Part shown: positions 1 through 8,711 of the stretch, piece by piece
Layout of the letters: each line of letters starts with the position of its first letter
Numbering within the stretch: the first letter of the stretch is position 1
Assembly: GCF_000808015.1 (NCBI RefSeq)
Contig: NZ_JWHR01000022.1
Span: forward strand, 1-35,383
Direction: 5' to 3'
Source: Terrisporobacter othiniensis
Lineage (GTDB): Bacteria > Bacillota > Clostridia > Peptostreptococcales > Peptostreptococcaceae
Length of the DNA: 35,383 nt
The notes under the pieces: model-generated
Told to the model about the DNA's origin: nothing
The model's input: only the letters and a program-made list of their open reading frames with translations
Databases searched by the model: none
Position numbers and translations under genes: made by a program

Positions 1-26
1 ATATATATGTATATAAAATTAATTTA

Positions 27-240
27 TTAAAGTTTCATTTTCAATAAGCTTATTTTTTCATTTATAGCTGTTTTAGCAAAATTCAATGACATATAAACTA
101 ACACTAAAGATACAATCCAAGTAAGAATAGTTGTAGGAATTAATTTCCACAAAAAGTATGTAATAAGTACACCGTAATACGTTACAACTTACATGTCAAT
201 AAAAAGTAATAGAGGTAAAGCAAGTTCTAAAAGTTTAAAT
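27..240 (-). pseudogene. possible C-terminal remnant of a membrane protein
   Basis: Read on the minus strand, one frame gives a continuous hydrophobic segment ending at a stop at 27-29, interrupted by a single in-frame TAA (plus-strand 189-191). The last 53 codons read like a genuine membrane-protein tail: aromatic and aliphatic helices, then a polar, Lys-containing end. No start codon, ribosome site or family signature was found. AT-rich DNA gives hydrophobic readings by chance, so this could be noise. If real, it is a decayed transporter-like gene next to the catabolic cluster that starts at 361. Confidence 0.3.
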
Positions 241-273
241 AGAAATAAAAATATGAAAAAATTACTAATTATA

Positions 274-302
274 TTGACAAAATAATAACGACTAAATATA
301 AT
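274..302 (+). promoter_or_regulatory. consensus sigma-A promoter
   Basis: TTGACA at 274-279, a 17-base spacer and TATAAT at 297-302: both hexamers are perfect consensus. It lies about 60 bases upstream of the ornithine-cyclodeaminase-family gene and should drive the three-gene operon 361-3253. Confidence 0.8.
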
Positions 303-360
303 AGTTACTAAAGGGAGCTGCTAAAAGGAGTTTTAAAAATCATAAAAGTGGAGGTATAAG

Positions 361-1347
361 ATGTTATTATTATCAAGAGAAGATATAAAGAAAGTTTTTA
401 CAATGAAAGATGCTATTGAAACTAATAAAGAATGTTTTAAAATATTTTCTGAGGGGAAGAGTGAGGTACCTTTAAGAACAACTATACAAGCACCAAATCA
501 TAATGGTGTATTTTTATTTATGCCATCTTATGTGGAAGAATTAGATGTAGCAGGGTTAAAGGTAGTTAATATATTCCCTGAAAATGCTAAGGAAAATTTA
601 CCTACAGCTCCAGCACAGGTATTATTAATAGATGGAAAAACAGGAATAGTAAGCTCTATATTAGATGGAACATATGTTACACAATTACGTACAGGGGCAT
701 CTTCAGGAGCAGCATTTGATTTATTTGCAGTAAAAGATGCTAAAATAGGTGCTTTAATAGGAACTGGTGGACAAGCAGCTACGCAACTAGAAGCTATGAT
801 GGTTGTTAGAGAATTAGATGAGGTTAGAGTATTTGACTTAGATCCAAATAGAAGACAAGCTTTTGTAAATAGAATGCAAGAAGAACTTAAATGTTATAAT
901 ACTAAAATAGTAGAAGCTGTATCTTCAGATGATGCTATAGAAAATGCAGATATAATCGTCACTGTAACACCTTCAAGCAAACCTGTATTTGATGGAACAA
1001 AAGTTAAAAAAGGTGCAACAGTAAGTTGTGTAGGAGCATATCAACATCATATGCAAGAAATGGACCCTGCTATATTACCAAGGGCATCAAAAATATACTT
1101 TGATTCAGAGGAAGCAGTTTTATCAGAATCAGGAGATATATTAATACCTTTAGAAGAAGGAATAATAACAAAAGATGATTTTACAGGTGATATAGGTGAT
1201 GTATTACTTGGAAAAGTTGTTGGGCGTGAAAATGATGATGAAATTATTGTATATGAAAACGTTGGCATAGGTGTTTTAGATTTGATGACAGCAAGAGCTA
1301 TATATTTAAAAGCTATAGAAGCAGAAGTAGGAACTAATTGGGAATAA
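361..1347 (+). CDS. ornithine cyclodeaminase / mu-crystallin family protein
   Basis: A 328-residue NAD(P)-dependent enzyme of the ornithine cyclodeaminase/mu-crystallin family. Members either cyclise ornithine to proline or reduce cyclic imines and similar amino-acid substrates. The family pattern is clear: an N-terminal substrate domain with PLRT near residue 37, TYVTQLRTGASSGAA near residue 105, and a Rossmann GTGGQA motif near residue 137 followed by FDLDPNR. Length is normal. The start is supported by GGAGG at 350-354. It is the first gene of an operon with a tautomerase (28-base gap) and an IlvD/Edd dehydratase. That context argues against simple ornithine-to-proline conversion and for a catabolic route with an imine or keto-acid intermediate. 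The exact substrate cannot be read from the sequence. Confidence 0.85.
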   Translation: MLLLSREDIKKVFTMKDAIETNKECFKIFSEGKSEVPLRTTIQAPNHNGVFLFMPSYVEELDVAGLKVVNIFPENAKENLPTAPAQVLLIDGKTGIVSSILDGTYVTQLRTGASSGAAFDLFAVKDAKIGALIGTGGQAATQLEAMMVVRELDEVRVFDLDPNRRQAFVNRMQEELKCYNTKIVEAVSSDDAIENADIIVTVTPSSKPVFDGTKVKKGATVSCVGAYQHHMQEMDPAILPRASKIYFDSEEAVLSESGDILIPLEEGIITKDDFTGDIGDVLLGKVVGRENDDEIIVYENVGIGVLDLMTARAIYLKAIEAEVGTNWE

Positions 1348-1374
1348 AATAACTATAAAATGGGGGAATGAAAA

Positions 1375-1587
1375 ATGCCACATATAAATATTAAAATGTA
1401 TCCAGGCAGAAGTGAAGAAGTAAAAGCTAAATTAGCTAAACACACTAAAGAATTTATGGTTAAAGAATTAGAAATGGATGAAAAATTTATATCTGTTTCT
1501 GTTGAAGATATAGATAAAGAAAACTGGCAATCTGAAGTAATGGATAAAATAAAAGACGAAGAACTTTACGAAAGACCAAATTTTTAG
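1375..1587 (+). CDS. 4-oxalocrotonate tautomerase-like small enzyme
   Basis: A 70-residue protein of the tautomerase (4-OT) superfamily. It begins Met-Pro, so removal of Met would expose the N-terminal proline that acts as general base in this family. The following pattern (HINIKMYPGRSEEVKAKLA, then a second strand ISVSVEDI) fits the beta-alpha-beta fold of the short subunits, which assemble as oligomers. A GGGG ribosome site precedes the ATG. It sits between an imine-handling enzyme and a dehydratase, so isomerising an enol or keto acid between those steps is a reasonable inference; the actual substrate is unknown. Confidence 0.85.
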   Translation: MPHINIKMYPGRSEEVKAKLAKHTKEFMVKELEMDEKFISVSVEDIDKENWQSEVMDKIKDEELYERPNF

Positions 1588-1606
1588 GGGGCATAGGAGG
1601 AGTAAA

Positions 1607-3253
1607 ATGAGTAAAAGTTATTGGAATGGAAAAGATGCTGCACATAGAAGAGTTATGATGAAAGCAGCTGGTTATTCAGATGAGGATATAAAAAATAAAC
1701 CACATATAGGTGTAGCAAATTCATTTATGGAGGGTTCTCCAGGAACTGCACATTTAAGACAAGTTACTGAAATGGTAAAACAAGGTATATGGGCAGCTGG
1801 TGGTGTTCCCGTGGAATTTGGAATACCTGCTACTTGTGGTAATATTGCAAATGGTGCAGAAGAATTAAAATATGAACAAGTAGGAAGAGATATAGTTGCT
1901 ATGTCTGTTGAATTTGTTACAAAAGTTCATAATTTTGATGGTTTAGTTATGGTTGCATCATGTGACAATATAATAGCAGGTTGTTATTTAGCAGCTGCAA
2001 GAGTTGATATACCTTCACTTGTTGTGACAGGGGGATCAATGCAAGCTGGACATTATAAAGGAAATACAGTTGTAGAAGCTGATTTAGATGCAGCAAGATT
2101 TTCTGGAGCAGGAGAAGATGAACTAGATTATATGGAAGGTTGTGTATGTCCAACATGTGGAGCGTGTCCATCAATGGGTACAGCAAATACAATGCAAATG
2201 CTTGGTGAAATATTTAACTTAGTATTACCTGGTACATCAACAGTTCCGGCATCAGATTCAACAAGAATGAGAGAAGCTCGTATTGCAGGAAAATATGCAG
2301 TAGAGTTAACTAAATCAGGAAGAAAACCTTCAGATGTAATAACAAAAGAAGTCCTTTTAAACTCTATAATGTTTGATATGGCTGTTGCTGGTTCAACAAA
2401 TGCTGTACTTCATATTTTAGCAATGTCATATGAACTAGGTCTTGGTATTACAATTGAAGACTTTGAAAAATATGCAAATGAAATACCATGTATAAACGCA
2501 GTTATACCAAGTGGACCATTCACAGTAGTAGATTTCCACTATGCAGGTGGAGTACCAAATGTTATGAAAATGTTAGAGAGTAAATTGTTCTTAGATGCAC
2601 CAATGATGACAGGAAAAACATGGGGAGAATATTTAAAAGCTGTTACACCAAGTGAAAATGAAGTTATTCATTCATTAGATAAGCCTTTATTCAATGAACC
2701 AGGTTTAAAAATATTAAAAGGGAACTTATCTCCTAAAGGGGCTATAGTTAGACCAACAGCTGTACCTGAAGAAGTTAAATACATGAAGGGTAAAGCTAAA
2801 GTTTATGAAACAGATAGAGATGCATTTAATGCAATAATGGCAGGAGAGATAGTTCCTGGAGATATTATTGTAATTAGATACGAAGGGTGTAAAGGCGCTC
2901 CTGGTATGAAGGAATTAATGTTAAGTATAGATGCATTAATAGGACTTGGATTACATAAGAGTGTTGGACTAATATCTGATGCAAGATTTTCCGGATTTAA
3001 CTTTGGAGCTATTGTAGGTCATGTTTCTCCAGAAGCTTATGATGGTGGAGTTATAGCAGTTGTAGAAAATGGAGATGAAATAGTTATAGATATACCAAAT
3101 GGAGAAGTATCTCTATTAGTTGATGATGAAGTGATAAAGGATAGACTAGATAAATGGGTACAACCACCTTTAAAAGAAGCTAAGGGATGTTTAAATATAT
3201 TTGCTAAAAACTGTAGACCAGCAGAAGAAGGTGGAGCAATGCAACCTTGGTAA
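1607..3253 (+). CDS. IlvD/Edd family dehydratase
   Basis: A 548-residue iron-sulfur dehydratase of the dihydroxy-acid / sugar-acid dehydratase family. The three cluster cysteines of the family align at about C77 (ATCGNIANG), C119 (ASCDNIIAG) and C187 (CGACPSMGTANTM). The C-terminal serine region reads DARFSGFNFGAIVGHVSPEA, in place of the GRFSGGTRG of IlvD. C179, C181 and C184 around the third ligand are extra compared with typical IlvD. No other branched-chain genes are nearby and the operon partners are an OCD-like protein and a tautomerase, so isoleucine/valine synthesis is unlikely. A dehydratase for a hydroxy acid in a catabolic route fits better. The Shine-Dalgarno AGGAGG lies just upstream of the ATG. 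An intrinsic terminator follows. Confidence 0.85.
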   Translation: MSKSYWNGKDAAHRRVMMKAAGYSDEDIKNKPHIGVANSFMEGSPGTAHLRQVTEMVKQGIWAAGGVPVEFGIPATCGNIANGAEELKYEQVGRDIVAMSVEFVTKVHNFDGLVMVASCDNIIAGCYLAAARVDIPSLVVTGGSMQAGHYKGNTVVEADLDAARFSGAGEDELDYMEGCVCPTCGACPSMGTANTMQMLGEIFNLVLPGTSTVPASDSTRMREARIAGKYAVELTKSGRKPSDVITKEVLLNSIMFDMAVAGSTNAVLHILAMSYELGLGITIEDFEKYANEIPCINAVIPSGPFTVVDFHYAGGVPNVMKMLESKLFLDAPMMTGKTWGEYLKAVTPSENEVIHSLDKPLFNEPGLKILKGNLSPKGAIVRPTAVPEEVKYMKGKAKVYETDRDAFNAIMAGEIVPGDIIVIRYEGCKGAPGMKELMLSIDALIGLGLHKSVGLISDARFSGFNFGAIVGHVSPEAYDGGVIAVVENGDEIVIDIPNGEVSLLVDDEVIKDRLDKWVQPPLKEAKGCLNIFAKNCRPAEEGGAMQPW

Positions 3254-3275
3254 TATCATAATAGTAAGTATTAAG

Positions 3276-3302
3276 TGCAAAGGATTTTCCTTTGCATTTT
3301 TT
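3276..3302 (+). terminator. intrinsic terminator of the OCD-tautomerase-dehydratase operon
   Basis: Nine-base perfect stem TGCAAAGGA / TCCTTTGCA with a TTT loop, then six Ts. It ends the operon and isolates the regulator gene downstream. Confidence 0.9.
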
Positions 3303-3341
3303 CGTGAATATAGGCTGCTAAGTTCATGTATAGGCTTATGA

Positions 3342-3370
3342 TTTACAATTAAATATGTTTATGATAAAAT
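3342..3370 (+). promoter_or_regulatory. sigma-A promoter of the TrmB-type regulator
   Basis: TTTACA at 3342-3347, 17-base spacer, TAAAAT at 3365-3370. It lies about 60 bases before the ATG at 3431, after the upstream terminator. Confidence 0.65.
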
Positions 3371-3430
3371 ACGAAATATCAAAAACATGGAAGTAAAGTT
3401 TTTATAATATTTATATAGAAGGGATTTACA

Positions 3431-4231
3431 ATGGATAATGAATTAAATTTATTAAATAAAATAGGACTAACAGATGCTGAAGCAAAGGTATATTTAACTT
3501 TATCTCAAAATGGAAGCTTAACAGGTTATGAGGCTAGTAAGATAGCAAATGTTCCTAGATCAAAAATATATAATATACTACAATCATTAATAGATAAAGG
3601 ATTCGTATTATTTACTCAATATGAAAGTAACAATAGATATGTGGCTGTACCTATGAGCGAAATATCGAGTAAAATTAAAAAGGAAATGTCAAATAACTTA
3701 GAGAAACTAGAAGAAAGTTTTAGGATTTTTCCCTTGAAAACAAATATGGATAACATATGGCATATAAAAAATTATGATAATATTTTTGAAAAATGTAGAG
3801 AAATTATAAAAAATAGTACTAAAGAGATTCTAATTCAAATATGGTATGAAGATTTGAATAATATTTTAGATGAGATAATTGAATTTCAAAAGAAAAGTAA
3901 AAATATAGCAGTTGTTGTATTTGGAGCTCCTAAGGATATGGATATACCAGAATTGAAAAATTTATATTTCCATGGAATGGGACAAGAAAAAAAGAAAGAA
4001 ATGGGTGGAAGATGGATTACTCTTGTTTCTGACTTTAAAGAAGTTATATTTGGACAAATTATTAGTAAGTCTATTGCTGAGGTTATATGGACAGAAAGCA
4101 AACCAATGGTTATGTTAGCAGGTGAATATGTTAGACATGATGTTTACTTCTACAAGAGTGCTGTAACATTACCAAATGAAATGAAGCAAAAATTCGGTGA
4201 TGATTTAGAAAAAATAAGAGATATATTTTAA
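3431..4231 (+). CDS. TrmB-family transcriptional regulator
   Basis: A 266-residue regulator. Residues about 5-75 form a winged helix-turn-helix of the TrmB/sugar-specific class (NKIGLTDAEAKVYLTLSQNG, then ASKIANVPRSKIYNILQSL). Residues 105-260 form the effector domain typical of TrmB-like proteins: KEILIQIWYEDL opens a strand-helix fold and EVIFGQIISKSIAEVIWTES follows. A signal peptide or membrane segment is absent. It has its own promoter and is co-oriented with the upstream operon, so control of that operon is the obvious inference, but no shared operator was recognised. Confidence 0.8.
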   Translation: MDNELNLLNKIGLTDAEAKVYLTLSQNGSLTGYEASKIANVPRSKIYNILQSLIDKGFVLFTQYESNNRYVAVPMSEISSKIKKEMSNNLEKLEESFRIFPLKTNMDNIWHIKNYDNIFEKCREIIKNSTKEILIQIWYEDLNNILDEIIEFQKKSKNIAVVVFGAPKDMDIPELKNLYFHGMGQEKKKEMGGRWITLVSDFKEVIFGQIISKSIAEVIWTESKPMVMLAGEYVRHDVYFYKSAVTLPNEMKQKFGDDLEKIRDIF

Positions 4232-4270
4232 TTTATAAAAAAGATAAATTTTAGTAGTATTGGTATTTTG

Positions 4271-4320
4271 GAGTTTTCTTTAAGAAATATCATTGGATTT
4301 TTCTTAAAGAATGGCAACTC
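4271..4320 (+). terminator. hairpin after the TrmB-type gene, possible weak terminator
   Basis: CTTTAAGAAA (4278-4287) pairs with TTTCTTAAAG (4300-4309), and GAGTT (4271-4275) with AACTC (4316-4320). There is only a short T stretch afterwards, so this may be an RNA end or a processing structure rather than a canonical terminator. Confidence 0.45.
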
Positions 4321-4405
4321 TACTTTTAAATATTCTTTAAATAGTTATGTGAAATGTAATAAGTTGCATATAGTTATAAGAGAATAAGTAATAAAAGGAG
4401 GAGTT

Positions 4406-4714
4406 GTGGGTAGGAAAAAATATAAATGTAGTTGTAAAGGTTTAGCTGATCAATATTTAACATTAGTTACTATATATGCAGCAATTATTAATCAGCAATT
4501 TGATGATGCAGATGAATTGGAGATATTTTCAGAGTTTTTAATAGCTTTAGGTGAAGAGTTATCACTAGCAGCGGCCGTTAGAGGACGATGTGAAGAAGGT
4601 AGTGGAGAAGATTTTGAAGTTGATGTGGATGAAAGTACAATAACTAGTTTGGTAGATGGATATCATAAAGCTTATAAGGGTAAGAATAAGAAAAACAAAA
4701 AGAAGTCTAAGTAA
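4406..4714 (+). CDS. small hypothetical protein with a Lys-rich tail
   Basis: A 102-residue protein with no family I can name. It starts at GTG, placed by the ribosome site AAAGGAGG at 4394-4401. It has CSC near residue 8, then an acidic, Ala/Leu-rich, probably helical middle (residues 15-60). It ends in a tail made almost only of Lys, Gly and Asn (KGKNKKNKKKSK). No signal peptide or clear membrane span. It is a single-gene unit ended by the terminator at 4713. The basic tail could bind nucleic acid or acidic polymers, but this is a guess. Confidence 0.6.
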   Translation: MGRKKYKCSCKGLADQYLTLVTIYAAIINQQFDDADELEIFSEFLIALGEELSLAAAVRGRCEEGSGEDFEVDVDESTITSLVDGYHKAYKGKNKKNKKKSK

Positions 4715-4757
4715 AATGATAAATATCAGATATTATTCCGATTTTTATCATTTTTTT
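4713..4757 (+). terminator. intrinsic terminator after the Lys-tailed gene
   Basis: AAAATGATAAA (4713-4723) pairs with TTTATCATTTT (4744-4754), with a T tract to 4757. The converging CPBP frame ends inside this hairpin. Confidence 0.8.
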
Positions 4758-5316
4758 GTGATTTTATATTATTCCAAATAGAATAAAACCAAGTAGTCAT
4801 CATAGCAACATGATAAATAGAAAAAGTAAAAGAGCTAAAGATATAGGCAACCTTTTTGCTTGAAATATTTTTTAATGTTATAAAAGCAAAGCCTCTAAAA
4901 AATATCTCTTCCAATAGTGAGTTTATAAAAGATATGTATAAGGCAACAAATATAAAATTTCTACTATTTACCCCAATATTATTTTCCAAGGAGTTTGTAA
5001 CACTAGAAAAATCAAATAAACAACCAAGTGTAAAATAAGTAAGTAAAATTAAAATATATACTCCTACACCTAGGAAAATTGATTTTATTATATGCTCTTT
5101 ATTTATTTTAAATAAGTTTTTTAAACTTATTATAGAATTACTTTTAAAATAATATATACATGGAAGTAGTAAAAAAATAATTAACTTGAAAATAGATTTT
5201 ATCATGTAATTTGGAGAAAGGACTCCATCAACAAAAGCCATGGAAACACATCCTATAATTACTAAGCTAACCAAAAGTATAATATTGCTTTTAAAGTTTA
5301 ATGATTCATCTTTCAT
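4726..5316 (-). pseudogene. C-terminally truncated CPBP-family (CAAX-type) membrane protease
   Basis: A 196-residue reading with at least four hydrophobic segments and the first two CPBP glutamic-protease motifs: EEIFFRGF (EExxxR) near residue 140, and a second-motif histidine in SIYHVAMM near residue 168. Family members continue with two more helices and a third motif (HxxxN type). Here the frame runs out shortly after the second motif and ends in a polar Lys/Asn-rich tail overlapping the terminator of the opposing gene. That looks like loss of the 3' end by deletion. Intact members are intramembrane endopeptidases. Without the last helices this copy is probably inactive, though a shortened protein could still be made. 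Confidence 0.65.
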
Positions 5317-5488
5317 ATTAATAAATATTTCCTTTCGATAACAGTTTATATAAATTATACCATATAGAATTTGGTTATTAGAATAAATATATGTTATTGT
5401 AATAATATGATAAAAATCTAGTATTAAAGAAATTATTAATTGTAATAATATAAAAAAGGTTAATTATTTATAAAAGGAGAATTACTAA

Positions 5489-5698
5489 ATGGCAAATTAT
5501 TCAGGAACTGTTAAATGGTTTAACGTGGAAAAAGGATATGGTTTTATTAGTGGTGAGAATGGAGAAGACGTGTTTGTACATTTCTCTAATGTAAAAGAAG
5601 AGGGACATAACAAAGATTTACATGAGGGTGAGAGTGTTACATATGATATAGCTAAGGCAGATCGAGGTCCTTCAGCTATAAATGTTAAGAAGGTATAA
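5489..5698 (+). CDS. cold-shock protein (CspA family)
   Basis: A 69-residue single cold-shock domain, full length for the family. RNP1 reads KGYGFISG and RNP2 DVFVHFS, with the GTVKWFN opening typical of CspA/CspB. These proteins bind single-stranded RNA and DNA and prevent RNA folding. It has AAAGGAG at 5473-5479 and a monocistronic terminator right after the stop. The roughly 170-base upstream region could contain the usual long 5' leader, but no specific structure was recognised. Confidence 0.95.
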   Translation: MANYSGTVKWFNVEKGYGFISGENGEDVFVHFSNVKEEGHNKDLHEGESVTYDIAKADRGPSAINVKKV

Positions 5699-5699
5699 T

Positions 5700-5747
5700 T
5701 AATAATAAAAAAATCACCTTGCATGCAAGGTGATTTTTTTATTATTA
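5700..5747 (+). terminator. bidirectional terminator, 48-base perfect palindrome
   Basis: The sequence is fully self-complementary around 5723/5724. It has a GC-containing core AATCACCTTGCA / TGCAAGGTGATT, with T and A tracts on either side, so it can terminate in both directions. Confidence 0.9.
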
Positions 5748-5856
5748 GATTAATTAGAACATATTCTATTGAGGTAATAATAATATTTTGAGGTACATAT
5801 AATTTATAAACAATGAAGCAAAACTTGCAAAAATAAAAAAAGTTGAAAGAAAAGTG

Positions 5857-5886
5857 TTGACTATTAGATTTTAATGAACATATAAT
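5857..5886 (+). promoter_or_regulatory. putative promoter of the glutamate mutase operon
   Basis: TTGACT at 5857-5862, 18-base spacer, perfect TATAAT at 5881-5886. It is about 95 bases before the first gene. Apart from this, 5748-5981 is AT-rich and no riboswitch was recognised; in particular no B12-box was seen, although the operon encodes a B12 enzyme. Confidence 0.65.
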
Positions 5887-5981
5887 TTAAATATAACAAA
5901 TTAAATTAAAAAAATATTGACTTAAAAAGATAATTATTAGTTTTAAAAATAATTAATGACAAATATGAAAGGAGGTTTGAT

Positions 5982-6896
5982 ATGCCCGTAGATTATGTAG
6001 TTAGAAATCATTTTTATAGTGTTTTTTTTGCCCCTAGAGGTAGAGTTAGAATGTATGAAATAGGCATTAAGATAGCACAACAATACTTAACTCCTACAGA
6101 TAGATTGATTGGAGTAATAGGAGAGCCGGGGTCAGGAAAAAGTATGTTGATTAGAGGTATGTTTCCAGGTTTAGAGCTAACTAATGATGATGAGGGATTA
6201 AATATAAGGCCTCTACCTATTATGGATTTAGATGAAGGTAGCTTCTTCTCACCGCATACATATCATATTGACATAAGATTTGAATCTGCATTTTATCAAA
6301 TGTATGAATTAGTAAATGCAATAAATAAAGCTATTGAGTATGGAAGAAGAGTTATAGTTGAACACTTTGAACTAATTTATCCTTTAATGAATAAAAATGC
6401 AGATTTATTAATTGGTGTGGGAGGAGAGATTATTGTTACAAGGCCTACAGTTTTTGGTCCAGAACCTGGGGATATTGCAAAAAGAGTATTTCATTCCATA
6501 AATATAAGAAAAATGGCTCATTCAGCAGAAGATTTAGTTGAACATTTTTTACCTGAAGACATTAGTTTTAATTGTGAGCATGGAGATGTTTTAAATGGTT
6601 TTCTAATATTATTTCACTCAAAGCCAAATCTTGATATCAAAATACTAGAAGAAGAAGTTAATAAAATGATAGAAAAAGACATACCAATTCAATATTATGA
6701 TGAAAAGCATGTGAAAATAGGAGAATATATACATCCTTGTAGTGGACCAAGAATACATGTGGAAAGTACAGCTAAAATTGAAAACTTTAAATTATTACCA
6801 GAGTTTTACTATGATTCAACAAAAAAAGTATATATGCTAGTAGGACTTGTGGGTGATAGTATGGATCAAAGCTATAAGGATTTAAATAAAATTTAA
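5982..6896 (+). CDS. P-loop protein with an alanyl-tRNA-synthetase SAD-like C-terminus
   Basis: A 304-residue protein that opens the glutamate mutase operon. A Walker A motif GEPGSGKS lies at residues 47-54, inside a strand-loop-helix context (RLIGVIG before, MLIRGMF after). The C-terminal part, about 165-275, resembles the second additional domain of alanyl-tRNA synthetase and AlaX editing proteins: H180 in a [11 protein letters not shown] segment and [10 protein letters not shown] at 251-260, like the family's zinc-ligand Cys/His pair. It has a strong AAAGGAGG ribosome site and is 14 bases from glmS. Being first in the operon argues for a role with the mutase, for example ATP-dependent cofactor or activity maintenance, but that is inference. 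It could also act on tRNA or an amino acid. Confidence 0.7.
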   Translation: MPVDYVVRNHFYSVFFAPRGRVRMYEIGIKIAQQYLTPTDRLIGVIGEPGSGKSMLIRGMFPGLELTNDDEGLNIRPLPIMDLDEGSFFSPHTYHIDIRFESAFYQMYELVNAINKAIEYGRRVIVEHFELIYPLMNKNADLLIGVGGEIIVTRPTVFGPEPGDIAKRVFHSINIRKMAHSAEDLVEHFLPEDISFNCEHGDVLNGFLILFHSKPNLDIKILEEEVNKMIEKDIPIQYYDEKHVKIGEYIHPCSGPRIHVESTAKIENFKLLPEFYYDSTKKVYMLVGLVGDSMDQSYKDLNKI

Positions 6897-6910
6897 AAAG
6901 GAGATTTGAT

Positions 6911-7351
6911 ATGGGGAAGAAAACATTAGTTATTGGTGTTATAGGAGCTGATGTGCATGCTATAGGTAATAAAATTCTATATCATTGCTTCGTTGAGGCT
7001 GGATTTGATGTGATTAATCTTGGAGTGATGGTTTCTCAGGAGGAGTATGTTGAAGCTGCTATGGAATCTAATGCAGATGCAATTTTAGTTTCTTCTTTAT
7101 ATGGTCACGGGGAAATCGATTGCAGGGGTCTTAGAGAGAGATGTGAAGAATGGGGTTTGAGAAATATATTGTTATATGTAGGAGGAAATATTGTAGTAGG
7201 AAAGCAACCCTTTAATGAAGTAGAAAAACGATTTAAACAAATGGGATTTGATAGAGTATTTCCACCAGGAACAGACCCTGAAATTACGATAGACTTCTTA
7301 AAGAAAGATTTGAAAATTGGTGAAGAAAATGAAGATAATTTTACTAATTGA
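6911..7351 (+). CDS. glmS: methylaspartate (glutamate) mutase sigma subunit
   Basis: The B12-binding small subunit of glutamate mutase (EC 5.4.99.1). With GlmE it interconverts L-glutamate and (2S,3S)-3-methylaspartate by a radical carbon-skeleton rearrangement. The DxHxxG cobalamin signature is D14-V-H16-A-I-G19; H16 is the lower axial cobalt ligand in this family. SLYGHGE near residue 62 and YVGGNIVVG near residue 109 complete the nucleotide-tail pocket. Its 146 residues are slightly longer than typical because of a polar tail. AAAGGAG precedes the ATG. The 3' end overlaps the glmL start by 23 bases, indicating translational coupling. Also called mutS in the older clostridial literature. 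Confidence 0.95.
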   Translation: MGKKTLVIGVIGADVHAIGNKILYHCFVEAGFDVINLGVMVSQEEYVEAAMESNADAILVSSLYGHGEIDCRGLRERCEEWGLRNILLYVGGNIVVGKQPFNEVEKRFKQMGFDRVFPPGTDPEITIDFLKKDLKIGEENEDNFTN

Positions 7352-8711
7352 TTTTGGTAGCACTTATACGAAGATAACTGCTGTTGATTTGGAAAAAGAA
7401 GTTATTGTAGGAACAGCATCAAGTTTTACAACTATAAATACAGATATAAATGAAGGATTGCATAGAGCTATAGAAACTTTAGAAAAACAAACTGGTAAGT
7501 TAAAATATGATGAATACCTTGCTTGTTCTTCTGCGGCTGGGGGATTAAAGATGATAGCTAGTGGTTTAGTTCCTGGTGTTACAACTACTGCAGCAAAAGA
7601 AGCTTGCTTAGGAGCAGGTGCTAAGGTTATAAAGGTATATTCATTTGAAATGACTGAAGAAGATATAGAAGAAATAGAAAAAATCAAGCCAGAGATATTT
7701 TTACTTGCTGGAGGAACTAACGGTGGAGATAAAAAATGCATATTACATAATGCAAAAATGTTATCAACTTGCAAGGTAGAGTTTCCTATAATCATAGGGG
7801 GAAATAACGAAGTAAGTAATAAATGTAAAAAAATATTAAAAGATAAAGAAACATATATTGTAGAAAATGTAATGCCTACATTTGGTGAGTTAAATATAGA
7901 GCCAGCACAAAATAAAATAAGAAAAGTATTTTTACAAAGAATTATTTATGCCAAGGGCATAACAAAAACAAGTGAATTAATATCAGAAATAATAATGCCT
8001 ACTCCATCAGCACTAATGAATGCAATAAAACTTTTGGCAGATGGTTATGAAAATGAAAATGGAATAGGTGAACTGATGGCAATTGACTTAGGAGGAGCAA
8101 CTACAGATGTATACTCTGTTGGAGAAGGAACTCCAAAAGAACCTAATGTTATATATAAAGGAATAGAAGAACCTTATATAAAAAGAACTGTAGAGGGTGA
8201 TATTGGCATGAGATATAGCATTGGAGGAATTATTGATGAAGTGGGAGTTGATAATATTGCCTCAGTAGCTAACTTGACAATGGAAAGGGCAAATGAAATA
8301 ATAGAATATTTACAAATTAATCCAGATATATTACCCAATGAAAAAGATATTGAAAAACTAGATTTTGCATTATCAGCAAAAGCAGTTGAGATAGCAACAA
8401 TTAGACATTGCGGAACAAAAGAAAAAATATATACATCTAATGGAATAGCATATTTGCAAAAAGGTAAGGATTTAACTCATGTTAAAAAAATCATATTAAC
8501 TGGGGGATCGCTGATTAACTTACCTTGCATAAATAATATATTGGAGTATGCATGTTTCAATGAAAAAAGACAAGAATCTATGAGGCCTAAAAATGCTGAA
8601 ATTTTAGTAGATAAAAAATATATATTACAAGCAATGGGCCTATTATCAAAATCATATCCAAAGATTGCAATTCGAATTATGAAAAAGGAGTTAAAATATG
8701 ATAGAAATTAG
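7329..8711 (+). CDS. glmL: glutamate mutase-associated ASKHA protein
   Basis: About 460 residues, GlmL/MutL family, an actin-like ATPase fold usually found between the two mutase subunits and thought to act as a reactivating chaperone. Phosphate motifs: [11 protein letters not shown] at the N-terminus, [10 protein letters not shown] near residue 125, [14 protein letters not shown] near residue 255 and [11 protein letters not shown] near residue 395. I place the start at ATG 7329, with GGTGA at 7319-7323 spaced 5 bases. Upstream in-frame TTG 7317 and GTG 7320 lack their own site. It overlaps glmS by 23 bases and glmE by 14, so the three are translationally coupled. Confidence 0.92.
   Translation: MKIILLIDFGSTYTKITAVDLEKEVIVGTASSFTTINTDINEGLHRAIETLEKQTGKLKYDEYLACSSAAGGLKMIASGLVPGVTTTAAKEACLGAGAKVIKVYSFEMTEEDIEEIEKIKPEIFLLAGGTNGGDKKCILHNAKMLSTCKVEFPIIIGGNNEVSNKCKKILKDKETYIVENVMPTFGELNIEPAQNKIRKVFLQRIIYAKGITKTSELISEIIMPTPSALMNAIKLLADGYENENGIGELMAIDLGGATTDVYSVGEGTPKEPNVIYKGIEEPYIKRTVEGDIGMRYSIGGIIDEVGVDNIASVANLTMERANEIIEYLQINPDILPNEKDIEKLDFALSAKAVEIATIRHCGTKEKIYTSNGIAYLQKGKDLTHVKKIILTGGSLINLPCINNILEYACFNEKRQESMRPKNAEILVDKKYILQAMGLLSKSYPKIAIRIMKKELKYDRN

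Noticed and set aside
7317..7328. TTG or GTG start for glmL
   Set aside because: ATG 7329 gives the family's usual N-terminus and is correctly spaced from GGTGA.
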